Assembly: GCA_018713365.1 (NCBI GenBank)
Contig: DVOU01000007.1
Span: 8,183-72,182, forward strand
Direction: 5' to 3'
DNA: 64,000 bases
DNA from: Pullichristensenella excrementipullorum
Lineage (GTDB): Bacteria; Bacillota; Clostridia; Christensenellales; Aristaeellaceae
Shown piece by piece: positions 59,924-64,000 of the stretch. The translations under genes were made by a program, and so were the position numbers. The notes under the pieces are model-generated. The model saw nothing but the letters and a program-made list of their open reading frames with translations, was not told the DNA's origin and did not search any database. Within the stretch, counting starts at the first letter, position 1. Every line of letters starts with the position of its first letter.

Positions 59924-61759
59924 ATGAAAAAACATTGCGTTCTGCGCATGAACAGCGTATACAAGCGCCTTGCAAGCCTGTTCCTCGTATGCAGCCTCAT
60001 CCCCCTCTTTGCCATGGCCTGCATCGCCTATGTCAATTTTTACCATGAAGCGAAGGAAAACACTATCGCCATGTTCGAGGCTGCCGGGGAGCAGACCATG
60101 ATCGCCGTGAGAAACCGCATGGAACAGATCGAAACGCTGTCAAACACGATCACGCTCTATATGTACAGACTGTCGACGACGCCGACCGATCCTTTGCTGC
60201 CCTATCTGGACAATTATTCTTCTGCGAAGACAGGCATCGACTCCAATACCAGCTCTTTCAAGGCACTGGAAACAACTGTGTTTCTGCCGGAGGACAGGCT
60301 ACTTTCGAGCGGCGGCAACCGCATCGACATACTTCCCCTGGACGCCCTGCCAGACTACAACTGCACGCAGAAAGATTTGCTGGCGCAGGAAGACATCTCC
60401 TTCTGGCGCTTTACGAAAGGTCAGATCTTTGCCAATGCCTTCAGCAGCAAGCCATACGACGTGCTGACCTTCTGGAGCGTCTCTCGCGACCTGAAGCAGC
60501 AGCATATCAACTACGCCTATGCAATTCATCTTTCGACGGAAGAGTTTTCCTCCATGCTGCAGAGCAACGAACTTCTGGGGAAAAACAGCCGCATATTGAT
60601 GGCGGACGGTACCGTGATCGCGGCGACAGATGCGCAGAGCATCGGCGAGAAAATGGACGTCAGCTTTTACGACGCAGAAGCTGACGACTTGCAAGTACAG
60701 CAGAGCGACGGCGTCCTTCGTGTGCTGCATAGCACGGACGCGCTGCCTATGATCCTGTACACGGAGATACCGCTGAGCTACATCATCAGTCAAAGCTCGC
60801 GTCCCGCGCAATATATCTTGGGTATGGCGCTGGCAATGTTCGCCGTGACGATCCTATGCAGCTTGTTGGCCTCGAAGGGATTCACAAGGAGAATCGACCG
60901 TCTGTCGGAAACGATCGAGCGCACGCAGGCGACGAGCGATCGCTCCGCTCTTGACGGCCTTGCGGAGATGCGCGCAAAACCAGCGGAGAAAAAAGACGAG
61001 ATCGACCGCCTTGCTGATACCTATTCCACGATGTTACTGCAAAATGACCGCATGCAGGAAGAGCGCATCCAGATGATCCAGCATGAGGAAAAGCTGAAAT
61101 ACCAGCTTTTGCAGGCGGAGATCAACCCGCATTTTCTCTTCAACGCATTGAACGTCATCTCCGTCTGCATAGCGGCGGGAGAAATCTCTTCTGCGCAGGA
61201 GATGATCTCGGATCTTTCGCAGTTTTACAAGCTCATACTGCGCACTGTGCAGGATGAGATCACCATCCGGCAGGAAATGCACATGACCGACCTGTACCTG
61301 CGCATGATGAAGCTCAGCGTCCATTCCCCTCTGACGTGGTCCATCCGCATGGAAGACGGTGTGGAAAACTTTATGATTCGCAAATTCGTTTTTCAGCCGT
61401 TGGTCGAAAACGCTGTGGTACACGGCGTCGCTTGCAACGACCAAGCGTTGCACATCGAGATCACAGGCGAATATACGGATTCGGGCGTGATATTCCGGGT
61501 GAGCGATAACGGCATAGGCATTCCCTGGGACAAGCTCGTCCAGCTGCGGGAGGCGCTCGCGCGCGATAAGATCGAAACCAAGCAGCATTACGGCCTTGTC
61601 AATGTCAACCACCGCTTGAAACCGTATTACCTCGAACAAACGGATATGCAGATAGACAGTGAAGTTGGCCGCGGCACATCATTATGTTTTTGTATACAGC
61701 AAATCTACGCGACTGACGAGAAAGGTCCAACGGAAGATGAAAAGTGTATTTATCGTTGA
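59924..61759 (+). CDS. YesM-type sensor histidine kinase
   Basis: 611 residues. Membrane helices near residues 17-38 and 292-312 bracket an outer sensor of about 250 residues. After a HAMP-like linker comes a His_kinase domain with QAEINPHFLFNALN (His403 is phosphorylated), and a HATPase domain with FVFQPLVENAVVHG and SDNGIGI. Such kinases sense carbohydrate uptake, sometimes through the binding protein. GGAGGTGCGCGC precedes the ATG. It overlaps the response-regulator gene by 23 bases. Confidence 0.93.
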   Translation: MKKHCVLRMNSVYKRLASLFLVCSLIPLFAMACIAYVNFYHEAKENTIAMFEAAGEQTMIAVRNRMEQIETLSNTITLYMYRLSTTPTDPLLPYLDNYSSAKTGIDSNTSSFKALETTVFLPEDRLLSSGGNRIDILPLDALPDYNCTQKDLLAQEDISFWRFTKGQIFANAFSSKPYDVLTFWSVSRDLKQQHINYAYAIHLSTEEFSSMLQSNELLGKNSRILMADGTVIAATDAQSIGEKMDVSFYDAEADDLQVQQSDGVLRVLHSTDALPMILYTEIPLSYIISQSSRPAQYILGMALAMFAVTILCSLLASKGFTRRIDRLSETIERTQATSDRSALDGLAEMRAKPAEKKDEIDRLADTYSTMLLQNDRMQEERIQMIQHEEKLKYQLLQAEINPHFLFNALNVISVCIAAGEISSAQEMISDLSQFYKLILRTVQDEITIRQEMHMTDLYLRMMKLSVHSPLTWSIRMEDGVENFMIRKFVFQPLVENAVVHGVACNDQALHIEITGEYTDSGVIFRVSDNGIGIPWDKLVQLREALARDKIETKQHYGLVNVNHRLKPYYLEQTDMQIDSEVGRGTSLCFCIQQIYATDEKGPTEDEKCIYR

Positions 61760-63323
61760 TGACAGCGTTCGCAACGCAGAGATGCTGCTGTTGTCGGTGA
61801 AGTGGGAAACGCTCGGGCTGCGCGTATGTGGTATTTTTGGCAACCCATCTGCCGCGCTGGAGGCTTTTCAGGCGGAGCCTGCGGACATCGTTATCACCGA
61901 CATTAAAATGCCGGGTATGAGCGGGATCGAAATGGCGCGGAAACTGTTTGCAAACAGGTCCGCAGTAAAGGTGATCCTGATGAGTGGCTATGGCGAGATA
62001 AGGGACGTACAGGAAGGGATGCGGATCGGTGTATTCGATTATTTGGAAAAGCCGGTCAATATCGACTACCTGCAGCAGCTGCTGATCAAGGCAACCAAAC
62101 GAATCGACGAAGAAGCCCATATCCAAAAGCAACTGCTGGAGCGCAAAAGCCTTTTGTTGGACAATTATCTGGAACGCATGCTCACCGTTTCACAAGTCAG
62201 CGTCACCGACCTGCTCCAGTTCTCCGAATACTTTGATCTGGATATAGACGCGCGCTTTTATCTGTGCGTTTGTATCAACTGCCTGCATGCCGACGCCCTT
62301 CGCGAGCGCATCGGCGTGGATAATTATTACAAGAACATCATCGGTATCGAAAATCGGATCCGAGAGTGTTTTTCCAGCTGCCGTATGCTGCGTTGCCTGT
62401 ATCGGCTGGATCAGATCGTGCTGGTCGTCGGCGATGACGCCGCCTGCGCCCAGGACTTTTCTACCGCCTGCTCGGAAAAAATCGAGGCGCTGCTGGACGA
62501 GATTTCTCTGGACGACACGGTCGCAGGCATCGGCCTTCCGATAACGAAGTTCTCCGAGCTGTACCGTTCGTTCGAAACGGCGAAAAGCGCACTGGAGTTC
62601 CGCTTCTTCTTTTCAAACGAGCATATCTTCAACTATCTAGACATGCCCAAAGCGCATGGCCACATACGCTTCTTTATGGAAGACAAGAGCGAGGCTCTCA
62701 TTCAGGCCATCAGCAAAAACGCAAAACAGCAGGTACGCGATCTGATCCGCTCGTATTGCAAGGCCTGTGCGCAGCAGCACATGGATAAGGCCTCTTTGTA
62801 TTTGGCCGTGTACGACATGGGCGGCAATGTGATCCGCTTCCTGAATGAGTTAGGCATCGTTAGTGGCCTCGGCGTGAAGACAGCTCCGGGGCTGGATGAA
62901 TTTCAGACACAGGATGAACTCGCTGAATGGCTAGAGGGTCTGTGCTTTGCCGCATGCGATGCGTTCGACCACTCCATGCGCTCTTATCAGAGCCAGCTGA
63001 CGGCCGCCGTTGATCTGTATATCTCGGAACACTATACCGACTCAGAGCTGCGCCTGAAAGACATTGCAGACCATGTCGGCATAACGACGACATACCTGAG
63101 CGCGCTGTATAAAAAGGCGAATGGAAAAAACGTCACAGACACGATCGTCGATTTGCGGATAAACGCTGCCAAGAACAAATTGGCATATACGTCTGCATCC
63201 ATCAAGGCGATCAGTTCAGAAACGGGCTTCTCTAATCAATACTACTTCAGCACCTGCTTCAAAAAGCACACCGGCCAAACGCCCAGCGAATTCCGCGAGA
63301 GCGCCAGCGCAGAGACACCATGA
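61737..63323 (+). CDS. YesN-type response regulator with AraC output domain
   Basis: 528 residues. The receiver domain is residues 1-120 with phospho-acceptor Asp55 (ITDIKMPGMSG), acidic Asp8/Asp9 and Lys in LEKPVN. A middle region (about 130-410) of unknown fold follows, and then an AraC double HTH (LRLKDIADHVGITTTYLSAL, then SIKAISSETGFSNQYYFSTC and TPSEFRE). It probably activates the importer D - bicupin operon upstream. The start overlaps the kinase gene. Confidence 0.93.
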   Translation: MKSVFIVDDSVRNAEMLLLSVKWETLGLRVCGIFGNPSAALEAFQAEPADIVITDIKMPGMSGIEMARKLFANRSAVKVILMSGYGEIRDVQEGMRIGVFDYLEKPVNIDYLQQLLIKATKRIDEEAHIQKQLLERKSLLLDNYLERMLTVSQVSVTDLLQFSEYFDLDIDARFYLCVCINCLHADALRERIGVDNYYKNIIGIENRIRECFSSCRMLRCLYRLDQIVLVVGDDAACAQDFSTACSEKIEALLDEISLDDTVAGIGLPITKFSELYRSFETAKSALEFRFFFSNEHIFNYLDMPKAHGHIRFFMEDKSEALIQAISKNAKQQVRDLIRSYCKACAQQHMDKASLYLAVYDMGGNVIRFLNELGIVSGLGVKTAPGLDEFQTQDELAEWLEGLCFAACDAFDHSMRSYQSQLTAAVDLYISEHYTDSELRLKDIADHVGITTTYLSALYKKANGKNVTDTIVDLRINAAKNKLAYTSASIKAISSETGFSNQYYFSTCFKKHTGQTPSEFRESASAETP

Positions 63324-63349
63324 TCGATCCAAACCATCAAATTCGAAAA

Positions 63350-63385
63350 CGTGCAGACGGGTGTTCACCCATCTGCACGCCCATT
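63350..63385 (+). terminator. terminator after the two-component system
   Basis: GTGCAGA/TCTGCAC with an inner GGGT/ACCC (one mismatch between them) and a GTTC loop, followed by CCATTTTACC. Confidence 0.7.
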
Positions 63386-63531
63386 TTACCATTTATGGCT
63401 TCTGTCTTCAGCACGCCAAACAGCCTCTGCTCCTGGAAGTGCGCCAAGAACGTTCAGCTCCGCCTCAAAAACGCCGGGAAGAAACACATGCGTACCGCGT
63501 GATGGCCAGGCTCAGGGGCATCGTCTGCTCC
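63386..63531. other. spacer without supported gene
   Basis: Short + frames are open here but have no ribosome site or recognisable sequence. Confidence 0.4.
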
Positions 63532-63720
63532 TCAGTCTGCGCGAATAGAAAGAAAACCATACCCAATCAGAGGACGGCGGGAAGAAAAAGCGGAAGCTCT
63601 TACTTCTCCCCGGTTGTTCAGTAGATCCCGGATCGGCCTTGGCTTGTCAATATAATGAAAAACTTCCCGGCGCAACTTTTCAAAGCTATCAACACCCACC
63701 GGCAGTTTCAATCTCTTCAT
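63532..63720 (-). pseudogene. AAA-ATPase-like / PD-(D/E)XK gene remnant, N-terminal only
   Basis: The minus frame begins MKRLKLPVGVDSFEKLRREV and continues with FHYIDKPRPIRDLLNNRGEV, the N-terminus of the large, highly duplicated AAA-ATPase_like (DUF1703-linked) family of gut anaerobes. The expected P-loop part (RPRRFGKS) is absent: the sequence diverges after GEV and stops at 62 residues. A -10 box (TATAAT near 63773) and GTGAGG remain upstream. The flank 63721-63848 otherwise holds nothing. Confidence 0.7.
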
Positions 63721-63848
63721 AACGCAGCCTCACTTTCCGCAGGTTGCCGTACCGATCCCAGCCATCGTTCCATTATATGATTAACTCTCTACTCCTATTT
63801 TACCTCAAAGCCGTCCACATAGCGAGGCAAAGCTCCAAAGATAATCAT

Positions 63849-63871
63849 GACCACCGGCTTAGCCGGTGGTC
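63849..63871. repeat. perfect hairpin next to IS1182-like transposase 3' end
   Basis: GACCACCGGC (63849-63858) pairs with GCCGGTGGTC (63862-63871), with a 3-base loop. A second hairpin, CCCCTGCGTT/AACGCAGGGG, overlaps the transposase stop just inside. Together they probably mark the element end and its terminator. Confidence 0.65.
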
Positions 63872-63894
63872 AGACCACTGACAAACCCCTGCGT

Positions 63895-64000
63895 TCAGGC
63901 ACAAACGCAGGGGTAAAATGATAGAAAATTTGGAAACGCGCGATAGAAAGAGGCCACCAGCCTCTTGATATTTTGCACAGCTGCTGTCAGGAAACACTGT
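63895..64000 (-). CDS. IS1182-family transposase, C-terminal end (partial)
   Basis: The last 34 codons before a TGA stop at 63897-63895, continuing past the window edge. QCFLTAAVQNIKRLVASFYR is the usual IS1182 C-terminus and closely matches the decayed copy at 54690-55195. Here the frame is intact as far as visible, so this copy may be complete. Confidence 0.78.
   Translation of the reverse strand, partial: QCFLTAAVQNIKRLVASFYRAFPNFLSFYPCVCA

Overview
The window reads as the chromosome of an anaerobic, spore-forming, GC-rich member of the Clostridia (Christensenellales-like is my guess, from gene content only). The evidence is the core Firmicutes run yqfC-yqfD-phoH-pgpH-ybeY-cdd-era-recO, a glutamate kinase without a PUA domain, a reverse rubrerythrin, a glycyl radical enzyme with its SAM activase, corrinoid methyl-transfer proteins, and strong TTGACA-17-TATAAT promoters.

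Layout. 1-12.9 kb is housekeeping: a VanW-type wall protein, ridA, prs, proBA, the yqfC-to-recO cluster and a rubrerythrin, all on the + strand. In this cluster dgkA is absent and ybeY is joined in frame to cdd. 13-15.3 kb holds two secreted unknowns and a divergent pair of small regulators that share a duplicated operator. 15.3-20.3 kb (-) is an activase / glycyl radical enzyme / FGGY kinase operon whose 410-base gap is a dense array of hairpins. 20.4-28.5 kb holds a GC-rich repeat patch, an RbsABC-type importer (system A, -), a ROK regulator (+) and a FucO-type lactaldehyde reductase (+). 28.5-31.3 kb is an XRE / sigma / anti-sigma / secreted-protein operon behind a symmetric 37-base operator. 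glmS follows (-).

33.4-41.2 kb is a LacI regulator fused to a family-1 solute-binding domain, divergent from an alpha/beta hydrolase and importer system B. 41.6-48.6 kb is importer system C, in an operon with an L-rhamnose mutarotase-like protein, an SGNH hydrolase and a URO-D-family protein, under a divergent AraC regulator. 48.8-53.8 kb is a corrinoid methyl-transfer operon (corrinoid protein, MtaA-like URO-D protein, DUF2284, RACo-like reactivator) divergent from a PocR-AraC sensor-regulator. 53.9-55.2 kb holds insertion-sequence debris and one small intact gene. 55.4-63.3 kb is a CUT1 importer without an ATPase, a bicupin, and a YesM/YesN-type two-component system. The last 600 bases hold an AAA-ATPase-like gene remnant and the 3' end of an IS1182-like transposase, so system D lies between two IS1182-type ends.

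How the parts fit (inference). The second half is an accessory carbohydrate island. It has four importers, each with its own regulator, plus an esterase-like hydrolase, a mutarotase, a sugar kinase, a radical lyase or dehydratase, an aldehyde reductase and a corrinoid methyl-transfer machine. A testable reading is uptake of modified (acylated or O-methylated) sugars, esterase and corrinoid-dependent methyl removal, and radical-enzyme cleavage with disposal of reducing power through FucO. No tRNA, rRNA or CRISPR array was seen.
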